DNA of 64,000 nucleotides from Vibrio sp. SNU_ST1 (lineage in GTDB: Bacteria > Pseudomonadota > Gammaproteobacteria > Enterobacterales > Vibrionaceae), in NCBI RefSeq assembly GCF_030563405.1, contig NZ_CP130749.1, positions 806,001-870,000 of the forward strand. Direction: 5' to 3'. Below are positions 8,829 through 18,869 of this stretch, one piece after another. The notes below the pieces were generated by a model. It did no database searches. It was not told the DNA's origin and was given only the letters and a program-made list of their open reading frames with translations. The translations under genes were made by a program, and so were the position numbers. Numbering within the stretch: position 1 is the stretch's first letter; every line of letters begins with the position of its first letter.

Positions 8829-9734
8829 CTAAAGAACCGACGGCTTACCTTTCATCATGCGCTTGCCTTCTCGCTTAATACATTCAGCCAGTGGGTTTTC
8901 TGCCATATCCGCACGCCAAATAAACGAAAGCGTACGTTCCATTTCAAGCTCAGGAACATTCAAAGTAACGAGCTGGCCAGATTCAACAAACTGCTCGACA
9001 TCGAGATAAGGTAAACACGTCAAATATGGGCCGTTTGCAACCAAACTTCTTAAAACAGGAACGTGTTCATATTCTCGCCAAACATCAAGATCACCAATTA
9101 AATGATGAATAGAGCTATCAAAAACTTTGCGGGTACCTGAACCATGTTCACGCAATACCCACTTCGCTTGTTCTAGTTGCGCCAAACTGACACGTTCACG
9201 CTTTGCAAATGGGTGGTGAGCCGATGCAACCACCGTTAAATGGTCGGTACACCACACTTCTTGATGAACTCGGTTATCGTCACAGCGACCTTCGATAACG
9301 CCAAGGTCATATTGGTAATCTAATACGCCATCTATAACCGCATCGGTACTTTGTACCCCAAGCGAGATTCGCATCTCAGGAAAGTCGTTATCAATAATAC
9401 TGATGAGGTCAGGAACCAGGTGTTCTGCCGGGGTTTGGCTCGCACCGAGTTTGAGCTCTCCACTCAATAAATGTTGCTCGTAAAATCCCATCTCAATTTG
9501 TTGTGCATCTTGCAGTAAACGCTTCGCTTTTGGCCTCAGCCACATGCCCCAATGAGTGAGCGCCATTTGCTTGCCCTGCCTTTCAAACAAAGGCCTGCCG
9601 AGCATTTTTTCCAACTGTGCAAGAGACATACTTGTCGCCGACTGAGTCAATGCAAGCCTATCAGCTGCCTGACTTACGCTTCCCGAATCTGCTACCGCGT
9701 CAAAGACGGCGAGTTGCTTTAATGAATAACGCAA
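8829..9734 (-). CDS. LysR-family transcriptional regulator
   Basis: The 301-residue protein has an N-terminal winged helix-turn-helix (FDAVADSGSVSQAADRLALTQSATSMSLAQLEKMLG, residues 10-45) and a periplasmic-binding-protein-like effector domain beginning near GELKLGASQTPAEHLVPD. The effector half resembles the YeiE/CbbR branch. It is divergent from the FocA-CBS gene across a 273-base gap, the usual arrangement for a LysR protein and its target, so the FocA-like channel is the best candidate target. This is inference. Confidence 0.88.
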   Translation of the reverse strand: MRYSLKQLAVFDAVADSGSVSQAADRLALTQSATSMSLAQLEKMLGRPLFERQGKQMALTHWGMWLRPKAKRLLQDAQQIEMGFYEQHLLSGELKLGASQTPAEHLVPDLISIIDNDFPEMRISLGVQSTDAVIDGVLDYQYDLGVIEGRCDDNRVHQEVWCTDHLTVVASAHHPFAKRERVSLAQLEQAKWVLREHGSGTRKVFDSSIHHLIGDLDVWREYEHVPVLRSLVANGPYLTCLPYLDVEQFVESGQLVTLNVPELEMERTLSFIWRADMAENPLAECIKREGKRMMKGKPSVL

Positions 9735-10007
9735 AATCTATCCTTAATTCTTTTAATAACTTGTGTCCTGTTGCTCGTTTTTTGTTAAGCCGATGAGCAA
9801 TCAATTTCATTCTACGCCTAACCCAAGCTATATCAATAAATTTGATGTGGTTTCTAAAAATTATCAATTTTACCTCTACCCTTCAACACCCTAATCTGGA
9901 ATGGCAGGACACAACGAGCCCTGCAAAACATTACTGATTAACCATTACGGATTAACCAAGTTACTAAGACTAGGAATTACACATGACGGATTGTTCAAGG
10001 GGGGGAT

Positions 10008-11459
10008 ATGGCAACCAGCACTTCTGAAAATCAGCAACTGTTCTCACCAACAGAAATGATGGCGGAAGCCGAGAAGTTTGCATTAAGCAAAGCAAACAAA
10101 ACCAGCAGCATGACATTGAGTTTGGCAATCATGGCTGGCGCATTCATCGGGCTTGCTTTTTTATTCTACATCACGGTGACCACAGGTAGCGCTGATGCAG
10201 GATGGGGGTTAAGTCGTTTAGCCGGTGGTCTTGCATTCAGCATGGGGTTAATCCTGATTGTGATTTGCGGTGGCGAGCTATTTACCAGTTCGGTGTTATC
10301 AAGCATCTCATGGGCTAACAAGCAAATCACCTTCACCAAGATGCTGTCTATTTGGGGCAAGGTATATGTAGGCAACTTTATCGGTGCCATGTTCCTACTA
10401 GCTTTGGTAAGCGCAGCAGGCTTATATCAACTGGATGGCGGGCAATGGGGCTTAAACGCTCTTAACATTGCTCAACACAAGCTACATCACAGCCCTGTTC
10501 AAGCGTTTGCTTTGGGTGTGCTTTGTAACTTGCTGGTGTGTTTAGCTATTTGGTTAACGTTCAGCTCTGCTAACGCCATGACCAAAGCAATGATGACCGT
10601 GTTACCCGTTGCGATGTTCGTTAGCTCAGGCTTTGAACACTGTGTGGCGAATATGTTCATGGTTCCACTAGGCATCACGATTCAAGCATTCGCACCAGAG
10701 AGTTTTTGGATGCAAATTGGCGCAACATCAGCCCAATACGCAGACCTAAACATCATGAAATTTGTCACCGCAAACTTAATACCAGTGACATTCGGCAACA
10801 TTGTAGGTGGTGCGGTATTGGTCGGCTTAGCCAATTGGAGTATCTACCGTCGCCCGCAGCTTAAAGCAGCAAAAATTACAGCAATAACTCAAACAACAGA
10901 AATTACGTCAGTTAAGGAAACCACTATGAACACTACAACTACTATCAAGCAAATCATGAACACTCAACCAATTACACTGAGCGTAGAAATGCCTACTTCA
11001 GTGGCGATTGATTCACTTTTAGATGCTCAACTTGTTAGCGCTCCTGTTTGCGATGTTGAAGGCCGCCTAGTAGGTATCCTCTCTGTTCACGACGTAATGG
11101 TTGACCTTTGGTGCCAAGACTACATTCCGACTAAAGGTCAAAAAGTGGTAGACCTAATGAGCCGTGACGTAGTGGCTATTGATGCAAACGACAAACTGGT
11201 CGATGTTGCTGAGTTCCTATGTATCGATAAAGAACAACTGTACCCGACAACAAGCATGGGCTACGCCACTCGCCTGACTTCTCTTTCTTTAGAAGAGCGT
11301 GCAAAAGCGATGAAAGTAAGCCAACCACATATGCTTCCAGTGCTAGAAAATGGCGTAATGGTCGGCGTGATGACTCGCACTGAAGTTATGCAAGCACTAC
11401 GTCCAATCTATGGCGACCGCCTAAACGTGGTTCCAAAGGCTGAACTAGAAACGGCTTAA
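10008..11459 (+). CDS. Formate/nitrite transporter (FocA/NirC family) fused to CBS domains
   Basis: The 483-residue protein has two parts. Residues about 10-285 are a FNT channel with six membrane helices and the family motifs (GGELFTSSVLS and GNIVGGAVLVGLANW). Residues about 305-475 are a soluble part with two CBS motifs (IKQIMNTQPITLSVEMPT and VVDLMSRDVVAIDANDK) that may bind adenine nucleotides. FNT channels pass formate, nitrite or hydrosulfide. The ATG at 10008 follows AAGGGGGG. A second ATG at 10926, at the join, is itself preceded by AAGGAAA, so a free CBS protein could also be made. Divergent LysR gene upstream. Confidence 0.85.
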   Translation: MATSTSENQQLFSPTEMMAEAEKFALSKANKTSSMTLSLAIMAGAFIGLAFLFYITVTTGSADAGWGLSRLAGGLAFSMGLILIVICGGELFTSSVLSSISWANKQITFTKMLSIWGKVYVGNFIGAMFLLALVSAAGLYQLDGGQWGLNALNIAQHKLHHSPVQAFALGVLCNLLVCLAIWLTFSSANAMTKAMMTVLPVAMFVSSGFEHCVANMFMVPLGITIQAFAPESFWMQIGATSAQYADLNIMKFVTANLIPVTFGNIVGGAVLVGLANWSIYRRPQLKAAKITAITQTTEITSVKETTMNTTTTIKQIMNTQPITLSVEMPTSVAIDSLLDAQLVSAPVCDVEGRLVGILSVHDVMVDLWCQDYIPTKGQKVVDLMSRDVVAIDANDKLVDVAEFLCIDKEQLYPTTSMGYATRLTSLSLEERAKAMKVSQPHMLPVLENGVMVGVMTRTEVMQALRPIYGDRLNVVPKAELETA

Positions 11460-11656
11460 CTAGCGACTGTTTACAAAGCAAGCGTTTCATTAGAAACAAA
11501 GTAACGAATCGTAGGCTGAACTATTAGGGATTAGTAGTTCAGCTTGATAACTCAGTCATAGCAACGTTGACTGGCTAGAAGTACATGGAGGCTTAAAACG
11601 CAACTCAAGATTTGACACAAAACAGATCTAAACGCGTGACCATTTACCTCAATAAA

Positions 11657-11687
11657 AAAGGCGCAAAGTGAAAACTTTGCGCCTTTC
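11657..11687 (+). terminator. Rho-independent terminator after FocA-CBS gene
   Basis: AAGGCGCAAAGT / ACTTTGCGCCTT with a GAAA loop is followed by TCTC. It lies about 200 bases after the stop. The rest of 11460-11818 shows no gene. Confidence 0.75.
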
Positions 11688-11818
11688 TCTATATTCTAGC
11701 TGCTTTGCTACTTTCCATATTACTAAGTAACCGGCTAACAGCTGCCCTATCTCGTATCGATTAGGATTTTGATCTTTCTAAATATGTTGATAGCAATCAG
11801 CGATTATTGATAACTAGA

Positions 11819-12388
11819 TTACTTCTTTACACCTTCAACGTGTAGATCCATGTCTACGTAGCTTGAAGCACCCATTACTGGAATGTTGAAGTCAGCAAGC
11901 TCTAGACGAGTTGTACCTACGAAACCAGCACGTTCACCGCCCCATGGGTCTTGGCCAGCACCGATGAATTCAGCTTCGATAACGATAGGCTTAGTTACGC
12001 CGTGAAGTTTAAGGTCACCCATAACTTCAAGTTTACCGTCGCCTTTATCAACCACTTTTGTGCTATTGAAAGTCGCATCAGAGAACTTACCTGCATCGAT
12101 GAAGTCTCCGCTACGGATGTGCTTGTCACGCTCTGCGTGGTTTGAATCAAGGCTAGTTGTATCAACCGTTACGCTGATTTTAGACGCTTCAACGTTGCTC
12201 TCATCAAATGAGAAGTCACCTGAGAATGTGTTAAAACGACCTTGGATAAAGCTGTAACCAAGGTGGCTAACTTTGAAGTTAACTGAAGCATGCGCACCTT
12301 TTGTATCAATCACGTAATCAGCGGCGTTCGCAGCGAAAGGCATTGCCATAGCAAATGCTAATCCTGTAGCGATAATTGACTTTTTCAT
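11819..12388 (-). CDS. yceI: YceI-family periplasmic lipid-binding-like protein
   Basis: The 189-residue product begins with a signal peptide (MKKSIIATGLAFAMAMPFAANA, cut after ANA). The mature part is the YceI lipocalin-like barrel: YVIDTKGAHASVNFKVSHLGYS, then FNTFSGDF and GDLKLHGVTKPIV. Family members bind polyprenoid or fatty-acid ligands in the periplasm. The ATG at 12388 overlaps the stop of the upstream cytochrome b561 gene (ATGA) and has an AGGAGC Shine-Dalgarno; a longer frame to 12490 only reads the cytochrome gene in another frame. The yceJ-yceI order matches E. coli. Confidence 0.92.
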   Translation of the reverse strand: MKKSIIATGLAFAMAMPFAANAADYVIDTKGAHASVNFKVSHLGYSFIQGRFNTFSGDFSFDESNVEASKISVTVDTTSLDSNHAERDKHIRSGDFIDAGKFSDATFNSTKVVDKGDGKLEVMGDLKLHGVTKPIVIEAEFIGAGQDPWGGERAGFVGTTRLELADFNIPVMGASSYVDMDLHVEGVKK

Positions 12389-12924
12389 TTTGAAGCTCCT
12401 ATCATTTTTCGTAGCGTATCGTCTTTGTCGATAACGTGGTGTTTTATCGCCGCTAAGGCGTGCACTGATGCCATAATGATCAGTACCCATGCAGCATAGT
12501 AGTGAACCGTTCCTGCGAGATCAGATTGGTTTGCAAATAGTTCACCCATACTTGGTACAGTGAACCAATTGAATACCTCGATCCCACGGCCATCTGATGT
12601 CGAAATCAAATAACCAGAAATAAATAAAACCGCTAAGTTAATGTACATAAAGCCGTGAGCGATCTTAGCTGCTGCGACTTCATAGCTTTTACCTTCGACT
12701 TTAGGTGACGCGGTAACTAGTTTCCAAAGTAAGCGGATAACGGTAACGGCAGCCAAAAGAATGCCTACCGAACGGTGGTAGTCTGGTGCTGTTTTGTACC
12801 ACTCACTATAGTAAGAAAGATCAACCATCCATAGGCCTACACCAAATAAGCCAAATATTGCGAGTGCTGAGATCCAATGCATTGCTCTTGCTAAAGGATT
12901 GTAATTTTTGACGTTGTTGTTCAT
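12385..12924 (-). CDS. yceJ: Cytochrome b561 family protein (YceJ-like)
   Basis: The 179-residue protein has four membrane helices. Histidines suited to haem b binding occur in ARAMHWISALAIF, KTAPDYHRSVGIL, AHGFMYINLAV and AGTVHYYAAWVLIIMASVHALAAIKHH. Such proteins move electrons from quinols to periplasmic acceptors. It is translationally coupled to yceI through a 4-base overlap. The partner redox substrate is unknown. Confidence 0.9.
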   Translation of the reverse strand: MNNNVKNYNPLARAMHWISALAIFGLFGVGLWMVDLSYYSEWYKTAPDYHRSVGILLAAVTVIRLLWKLVTASPKVEGKSYEVAAAKIAHGFMYINLAVLFISGYLISTSDGRGIEVFNWFTVPSMGELFANQSDLAGTVHYYAAWVLIIMASVHALAAIKHHVIDKDDTLRKMIGASK

Positions 12925-13108
12925 GCATCTCTTCCGAATGTTAACGTGTCGTGTAGTTTTGAAAAGCGTACCCTACACCAAGTTTGCGTAACATATTATT
13001 TACCAAGTTTTACATTAGTTACATCATTTCAAATTAAACGAGTTATTCAAAAATTTTGAACAAGTTGCTTTATGGACAAATTTCTTTGTCGAACAATCGC
13101 TTGCTAAG

Positions 13109-13354
13109 TTATATTTCAACGATTTGTTCAATTTCATAGAGCTCATCTGAGATGTCTAACATCTTACGTTCCATCACTTTTTGAGCGTCTTCTATCCCCT
13201 TGTTGTAATACACCGCCCCAAACTTTTTACTGATGAAGTCGACTAAGAATTCAGTGTCGAACTGACCAAGCTCTACATCGAGCTCATCTTGTAGGTACTT
13301 TTGAAGTGTATGAGTGAGTTCGGATTTTTGCTTTGAATCTAATTGAATGGTCAT
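13109..13354 (-). CDS. DUF2164 family protein, 81 aa
   Basis: MTIQLDSKQKSELTHTLQKY... continues with VELGQFDTEFLVDFISKKFGAVYYNKGIEDA, the typical DUF2164 pattern (small acidic helical protein, function unknown). The ATG at 13354 follows GGAAACACCC; an in-frame TTG four codons earlier is less likely. Monocistronic. Confidence 0.8.
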   Translation of the reverse strand: MTIQLDSKQKSELTHTLQKYLQDELDVELGQFDTEFLVDFISKKFGAVYYNKGIEDAQKVMERKMLDISDELYEIEQIVEI

Positions 13355-13643
13355 GGGTGTTTCCAAATAAAGAGTAAGTAGAACAATTTTGATTAGCCGA
13401 CTAAGCTATAATTTCGTTAGCTCACTGCAACTCTGCCAATCAGCTGAAGTTTTCTAACTAGCTATAATTCCTCATAATTTAGTTTACAGACCAGTAGAGT
13501 GCCAGTGCTATCCATAAAATCGCTCAGTAATGGTTAATTTTGATAGAGGGATCAAGAACTCGCACTTTGACAATAGGTAATGGCGCCGAAATTACCGTAC
13601 TATTGCCCATCAATAAGATAGCAACCGTGTATAAGAGGCTTCA

Positions 13644-14279
13644 TTGTTATTAGATCTGGTGATTAAAAGCGTCAATCAGTTTCAAGACGATTGCTTGAAA
13701 CTTTGTGAACGTCATTACCCTACCGTACACAATCAAGGGATCAGTGAACATCACATAGGCAAAGCGTTTGCGAGACGAATGGAGCACACTTTCGTTAGCT
13801 TCAATCATGTAAGCAACGTAAGCCCACTAGAAATGCTCTCTTCTGGTGAAACGCCACGACACTTCCGAATCTCTTCTGAAATTGGTACCGTTTGGGTGAT
13901 TAGCCACCATATGGTGAGCGCAGGAAAGACTTGTCGTAAAAAGTTGATGCTGGACATTCACAACTGGCAGCAAGAGTACGGATTTGCCATTCAACCCAAT
14001 GACCTATTGATCATTGTCTCCGACCATTGGATAAGTCGAAGCAAAAACAGTGGTGAACTCTTGCATTGGTGGATGGGGGAACTCCCAGACCAGATTAGCG
14101 ACTACAGCCTACAAGGTATCACGCTAAGAGAGAGTGATACTCAATTCGCAGATGATTTAAATAGTAACTTCAAAATCAGTCCGTGTTTTATCCGATTCGC
14201 TCACCCGCTAAAACGCTCTGGAAATCAACAACTAGTTCGTAAATATCTGCAACTTTATGCGGTAATACAATGGCAGTAA
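13644..14279 (+). CDS. Conserved-looking hypothetical protein, 211 aa
   Basis: The frame begins with TTG at 13644, behind AAGAGGC, and reads MLLDLVIKSVNQFQDDCLKLCERHYP. It has no signal peptide or membrane segment. Patches such as HIGKAFARRMEHTF, SGETPRHFRISSEIGTVWVISHHMVS and SDHWISRSKNSGELLHWWMG suggest a folded soluble domain. It is not recognised. The codon use looks like that of its neighbours, so it is probably a genuine Vibrio gene. Confidence 0.65.
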   Translation: MLLDLVIKSVNQFQDDCLKLCERHYPTVHNQGISEHHIGKAFARRMEHTFVSFNHVSNVSPLEMLSSGETPRHFRISSEIGTVWVISHHMVSAGKTCRKKLMLDIHNWQQEYGFAIQPNDLLIIVSDHWISRSKNSGELLHWWMGELPDQISDYSLQGITLRESDTQFADDLNSNFKISPCFIRFAHPLKRSGNQQLVRKYLQLYAVIQWQ

Positions 14280-14795
14280 AATACAAGCCAATTTTCAATT
14301 TGATATATAACGTAAATAATTATACCTACACTTTTATTTTATAAAATAAGGCATATATTCCACTCATTTATTATCCGAGTTCTCCAGTTTACTAATTAAT
14401 AACTTAACAACCTCAATATTAATTTTGAGAGACAGACATCATTTTTGTGTAAACACGGAGATCTATTTATTTTATTATTTTGATACTCCCCCAGAATGTA
14501 AGCCTTTAACCATATTTATTTCAGGTGTATACGTGTTAAGGCTTTATATTGATAGGGTTGATATGATATAGGTTACTCAGACATCAAATTCACTGAACCT
14601 ATTAAACAAGCCAAGCAATATATATCCTTGATACATAATGACCTTTATCATCCTGATTTTTCGCTGATTTTAATTATTTAGATGTTACCGTGACAAATTA
14701 ATTTTTATTAATTGACAATTTATCAACACCTGTCAATATTATGACAGCTGTGACGTATATTCTCGTCACTGAATAAACACCTTTTATTAGCGATT
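14280..14795. other. AT-rich intergenic region before the EAL gene
   Basis: No gene is seen in these 516 bases. Near 14715-14750 there is TTGACA followed 19 bases later by TATTAT, a possible sigma70 promoter for the EAL gene, inside a cluster of TGACA/TGTCA repeats that could be an operator. Confidence 0.4.
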
Positions 14796-15587
14796 ATGAT
14801 TTTATCAGACAGAAGTGAATTTATTAGTTGTATATCTGTGGATGCCGATATGCAGTTTATTGCGAAATACCAAGACTTAACACTTACAAGTGTCTACCAA
14901 CCTATATTTGATTCTTCTTTGACTCAGATAGGCGTAGAGGCTTTGGTTCGTATTTCCAATTGTAAAGGTGATGTCGTTCGCCCAGATCACTTCTTCCATT
15001 CAGACGAAACCTCATACACAGACAAAATCAACGTAGAGAGACTGAGCCGAGCCATTCACATCCGTAACTTCGCACAATCGACGGTCCGTCACTTAAACCT
15101 TTTTTTGAACGTTCTTCCAAACGTTGGTGAGTTGTTTGCCTCTGAAAAAGTAAAAGACACTCTGTTAGCTAAACGTCTTCACGAGCTTAACTTATCGTGC
15201 GAACAAATCGTCATGGAGTTGGTCGAACTTAATGTAGAGAGTGAAGAACGTTTAAAAAACGCGGCCCACTCACTTGCGGATAATGGTTTTCAAATCGCTG
15301 TTGATGATTTTGGAGCACAGGCGTCAACAGAGCAACGTGTTCGCCATATCGCTCCTCATATCATCAAAATCGATCGCTCTGTGATGTTGGATTTTGAAAA
15401 CGGTGATACTCGAAAAATGGAGTTAGTAGTTAAGCTTGCCAACCAAATCGGTGCGAAGACGGTCATCGAAGGGATAGAAACCCAACACCAACTGACTGCG
15501 ATGCAAAGTTTAGGCTTCGATATGTATCAGGGCTATCACTTAGCCATGCCAAAGCCGATTGAGTTGGATATCCGCCTAGCAGTCTAG
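14796..15587 (+). CDS. EAL-domain cyclic-di-GMP phosphodiesterase
   Basis: Almost the whole 263-residue protein is one EAL domain. The catalytic and metal-binding motifs are kept: EAL in IGVEALVR (about 51), N in LNVLPN, E in IVMELVEL, DD in VDDFGAQ, K in IIKIDRS, E in VIEGIET and Q in MYQGYHLA. It should hydrolyse c-di-GMP to pGpG. There is no membrane segment and only a short N-terminal tail, so it resembles stand-alone EAL enzymes. A convergent RND operon follows. Confidence 0.92.
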   Translation: MILSDRSEFISCISVDADMQFIAKYQDLTLTSVYQPIFDSSLTQIGVEALVRISNCKGDVVRPDHFFHSDETSYTDKINVERLSRAIHIRNFAQSTVRHLNLFLNVLPNVGELFASEKVKDTLLAKRLHELNLSCEQIVMELVELNVESEERLKNAAHSLADNGFQIAVDDFGAQASTEQRVRHIAPHIIKIDRSVMLDFENGDTRKMELVVKLANQIGAKTVIEGIETQHQLTAMQSLGFDMYQGYHLAMPKPIELDIRLAV

Positions 15588-15754
15588 AATATGGCCCCTA
15601 TTCTCTATTATACCGGAAGCCGCTTTACCATTGGCTAACGACTTTTGTAATACCTATCTTTTAAAATGCTCCTTATTAAGGCACGCATTGCTATCGCAAC
15701 GTCCTCTTAGTTCGGCCCTCTCTCGTCTTGTTTTATCAAATCACACCCGTAAAA

Positions 15755-15779
15755 AAGCCCAGTCAAAATTGACTGGGCT
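15755..15779. terminator. Bidirectional terminator between EAL gene and RND operon
   Basis: AGCCCAGTCAA / TTGACTGGGCT forms a strong stem with a run of A on the left and GGCTT on the right. It lies in the gap between two convergent genes. Confidence 0.75.
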
Positions 15780-15809
15780 GGCTTAAAAGAATCTGTTTTA
15801 TATCAATCC

Positions 15810-18800
15810 CTAATAACCCGCAGTGGAAGGTTTGATTCTATATAGAATGGCGAACATCACTGGTACTACTATTAGCGTTAGTACTGTAGCAAAGCCTAAG
15901 CCTGCCATGATGGTAATCGCCATCGAGCCGAAAAATGCATCGAATACCAAGGGAATCATGCCCAAGATAGTCGTTAGTGCTGCCATAGATACCGGTCGTA
16001 CACGACTAATCGCGCTGTCGACAACCGCTAGGTATGGGTCTTTACCTGTTGAGAGTTCAGTGTTTATCTGGTCAAGCAGGACGATACCATTTTTCAAAAT
16101 CATGCCGCTTAAGCTCAGTAAGCCTAGGAAAGCCGTGAAACTGAATGGCATATTGGTACCTAACAGACCAATCGAAACACCAATGATAGAAAGTGGTACC
16201 GTAAACCAAATCACAAGCGGCTTACGAACCGAGTTAAACAGGAGCATGGTGATAATAAACATCAGCAAGTAACCCATTGGTAGTGAACCAAATAGAGATT
16301 CTTGTGCATCTTTAGAGCTTTCGTATTCGCCGCCCCAACTGATGCTGTAGCCTTCTGGTAGAGCTAATGCTTCTACTTGTGGTTTCACACGAGCAAACAA
16401 ACTCGCAGGTGTTTCATCACCAAGAACATCGTGGTCAGCCAATACCGTTAGCGTACGTTTTCTATCACGACGTTGAATCAGTGGCTCAGACCATTGAAGC
16501 TCTACGCCATCAATCACTTGCTCAACTGGGATGTAAGTTTGTAGCGATGGGCTCCAAATCTTCACGTTGTTCAGTGATTCGAAGTCAAAACGCTCTTCTT
16601 CCGGTAAACGCGCAACGATAGGTAACATATGAGTACCATCACGCAGTAAACCGATGTTGTAGCCACCAAACGCCATTTGTAACGTTTCAGAAAGGTCAGT
16701 TTTTGAAATGCCAAGACGACGTGCCTTTGACTCGTTAAATAGCGGCACTAGTTCTTTAGTGCGTTCACGCCAGTCGTGACGAACATTTCGAGAGCCAGGA
16801 TCCGCCAAAAAGATATCTTCTACCTCAACAGCAATACTACGCAATACTTGAGGGTCAGCACCGATAATACGCGCTTCAATTTTCGAAGCTGGTGATGGGC
16901 CAAACTCAATCAGTTTAAATTGGAATGTAGGTTGTTCAAATTTGTTGGCCAAGTCCTTGTCTAGCCCTTCTAGGACTTTAAACATGGTGTCGCGGTCAGT
17001 CGTTCTTACTTGCAACTGGCTGTACGCTTCGTAACTTTTCTCGGGTTGATATGTCAGCGCAAAACGTTGCATGCCCTGCCCAACTGTTGTGGTTACAAAC
17101 TCTACGTCGCCTTGCTGGCGAATGTAGCTTTCAACTTTTTCTGTCTGCTTGATCGTTTCACGAACATCGGTGCCCTCTGGCATCCACATATCGACGTAAA
17201 ACATTGGCGTGTTTGATGGCGGGAAGAACTGTTGCTTCACCATACCAAAACCAACAATCGAACCAGCTAGCAGAGCAATCATACTGATGACAGTTAACCA
17301 TCGGAAGCGCAATGCAAATTTCAGAGACGCGCCGAAGACAACGAACAGAATACCTTTATATGGGTCTTCGTTCTCATCGACCTTGTCTTCTTCTTTCAGC
17401 ATCATTTCTGCAAGGAACGGAGTCAGCGTTAGCGCTGTAACCCAGCTCAAGAACAATGAGAAACACAATACCCAGAACAGTGAGCCCATGAACTCGCCCG
17501 TTGCGTCTTTTGACAAACCGATCGGCGCAAAGGCTGTGATAGCAATAATGGTCGCACCCAATAGTGGCCATTGCGTTTGTGTCACGATGTCTTTTGCTGC
17601 TTGAAGCTTAGTCTTTCCTTTCTTCAAACCAACTAGAATACCTTCAACGACAACAATCGCGTTGTCCACCAGCATACCGAGCGCGATGATCAAAGCACCC
17701 AGTGAGATACGGTGCAGTTCGACATCGTTGTAATCCATCAGGATGAAGGTTCCAAATACCGTCAATAGAAGAACTAAACCGATGATCAAACCACTGCGTA
17801 GACCCATGGCGAACAGCAGAACAATAATAACGATGGCTACCGCTTCAACTAGGCTGATTAAAAAATCAGCCACTGATTTGTCTACTTCTTGTGCTTGGTT
17901 GTAGAAGTAGTTCAGTTCTACACCCGCTGGTTTAATACTTTCTAGGCGATCCAGTTCCGCATCCAATGCTTTACCAATCTCAACCACGTTTACGCCTGAA
18001 GAGAACGCAATACCTAGGTTGATCGCAGGTTTACCGTTGTAAGTTAATACATTGCTCGGTTTTTCTTGGATACCGCGAGTAACCTCAGCGACATCTTTCA
18101 AGCGAATCAAATTGCCTGTGTCACGACCATGAATGATTAAGTTTTCTAGCTCTTCAACCGTGCTCAATGTTCCGTTAGGTTTGATGGTTAGGCTTTGACC
18201 GTTGAGCATTACCTCGCCTGCCGATACCACACTGTTTTGTTGTGCTAACAGTGACGTTACCATCGACATATCTAGGTTCAGCGCCGCTAATCGCTCAAGT
18301 GACATCTCAACGAACAATTGCTCTTGTTGGTCACCTGCAATGCTTACTTTTCCTACACCGTCGACCAATTCGATTTCACGCGTTAGATAATCAGCATATT
18401 GTTTGAGCTCAACGTAATCGTAGCCATCACCCGTCAGCATGATCATCACGCCAAACACATCACCGAAGTCATCAATGATCTGAACGGAGTTAACACCACT
18501 AGGAAGCGTGGGCTGTAGATCGTTGATCTTACGACGCATTTCATCCCAGATTTGAGGCAGCTCATCTGGACCGTAGTCCATCTTCATGCTCACCATAATT
18601 TGAGACATACCATTCGACGACGTTGAGGTTATCTTGTCGATATAAGGCAGCTGTCGTATCTCTTTTTCAAGTGGATACGTTAACTCTTCTTCAACTTCCA
18701 TAGACGTAGCGCCGGGGTAAGTTGAAATAATCATTGCATCTTTAATGGTAAAAGCTGGGTCTTCTAAACGGGATAGGTTGCCAAAAGACGACACACCGCC

Positions 18801-18869
18801 AATGGCCAAAATGACTAGAAACAGCCAGCTGATTACTTTGTTTTTTATTGAATATTCTGCGATGTTCAT
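15810..18869 (-). CDS. RND-family efflux pump inner-membrane transporter
   Basis: The 1019-residue protein has the RND layout: one N-terminal helix, a large periplasmic loop, a block of membrane helices with GMLVDNAIVVVEG (about residue 400), a second periplasmic loop and a second helix block (LSLSGMILKNGIVLLDQI, about 920). It should export drugs or bile-type compounds with proton flow. The gene overlaps the upstream adaptor gene by 4 bases. The arrangement of two adaptors plus one pump resembles VexIJK of V. cholerae and VmeTUV of V. parahaemolyticus; no outer-membrane channel gene is nearby, so TolC is the expected partner. Confidence 0.93.
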   Translation of the reverse strand: MNIAEYSIKNKVISWLFLVILAIGGVSSFGNLSRLEDPAFTIKDAMIISTYPGATSMEVEEELTYPLEKEIRQLPYIDKITSTSSNGMSQIMVSMKMDYGPDELPQIWDEMRRKINDLQPTLPSGVNSVQIIDDFGDVFGVMIMLTGDGYDYVELKQYADYLTREIELVDGVGKVSIAGDQQEQLFVEMSLERLAALNLDMSMVTSLLAQQNSVVSAGEVMLNGQSLTIKPNGTLSTVEELENLIIHGRDTGNLIRLKDVAEVTRGIQEKPSNVLTYNGKPAINLGIAFSSGVNVVEIGKALDAELDRLESIKPAGVELNYFYNQAQEVDKSVADFLISLVEAVAIVIIVLLFAMGLRSGLIIGLVLLLTVFGTFILMDYNDVELHRISLGALIIALGMLVDNAIVVVEGILVGLKKGKTKLQAAKDIVTQTQWPLLGATIIAITAFAPIGLSKDATGEFMGSLFWVLCFSLFLSWVTALTLTPFLAEMMLKEEDKVDENEDPYKGILFVVFGASLKFALRFRWLTVISMIALLAGSIVGFGMVKQQFFPPSNTPMFYVDMWMPEGTDVRETIKQTEKVESYIRQQGDVEFVTTTVGQGMQRFALTYQPEKSYEAYSQLQVRTTDRDTMFKVLEGLDKDLANKFEQPTFQFKLIEFGPSPASKIEARIIGADPQVLRSIAVEVEDIFLADPGSRNVRHDWRERTKELVPLFNESKARRLGISKTDLSETLQMAFGGYNIGLLRDGTHMLPIVARLPEEERFDFESLNNVKIWSPSLQTYIPVEQVIDGVELQWSEPLIQRRDRKRTLTVLADHDVLGDETPASLFARVKPQVEALALPEGYSISWGGEYESSKDAQESLFGSLPMGYLLMFIITMLLFNSVRKPLVIWFTVPLSIIGVSIGLLGTNMPFSFTAFLGLLSLSGMILKNGIVLLDQINTELSTGKDPYLAVVDSAISRVRPVSMAALTTILGMIPLVFDAFFGSMAITIMAGLGFATVLTLIVVPVMFAILYRIKPSTAGY

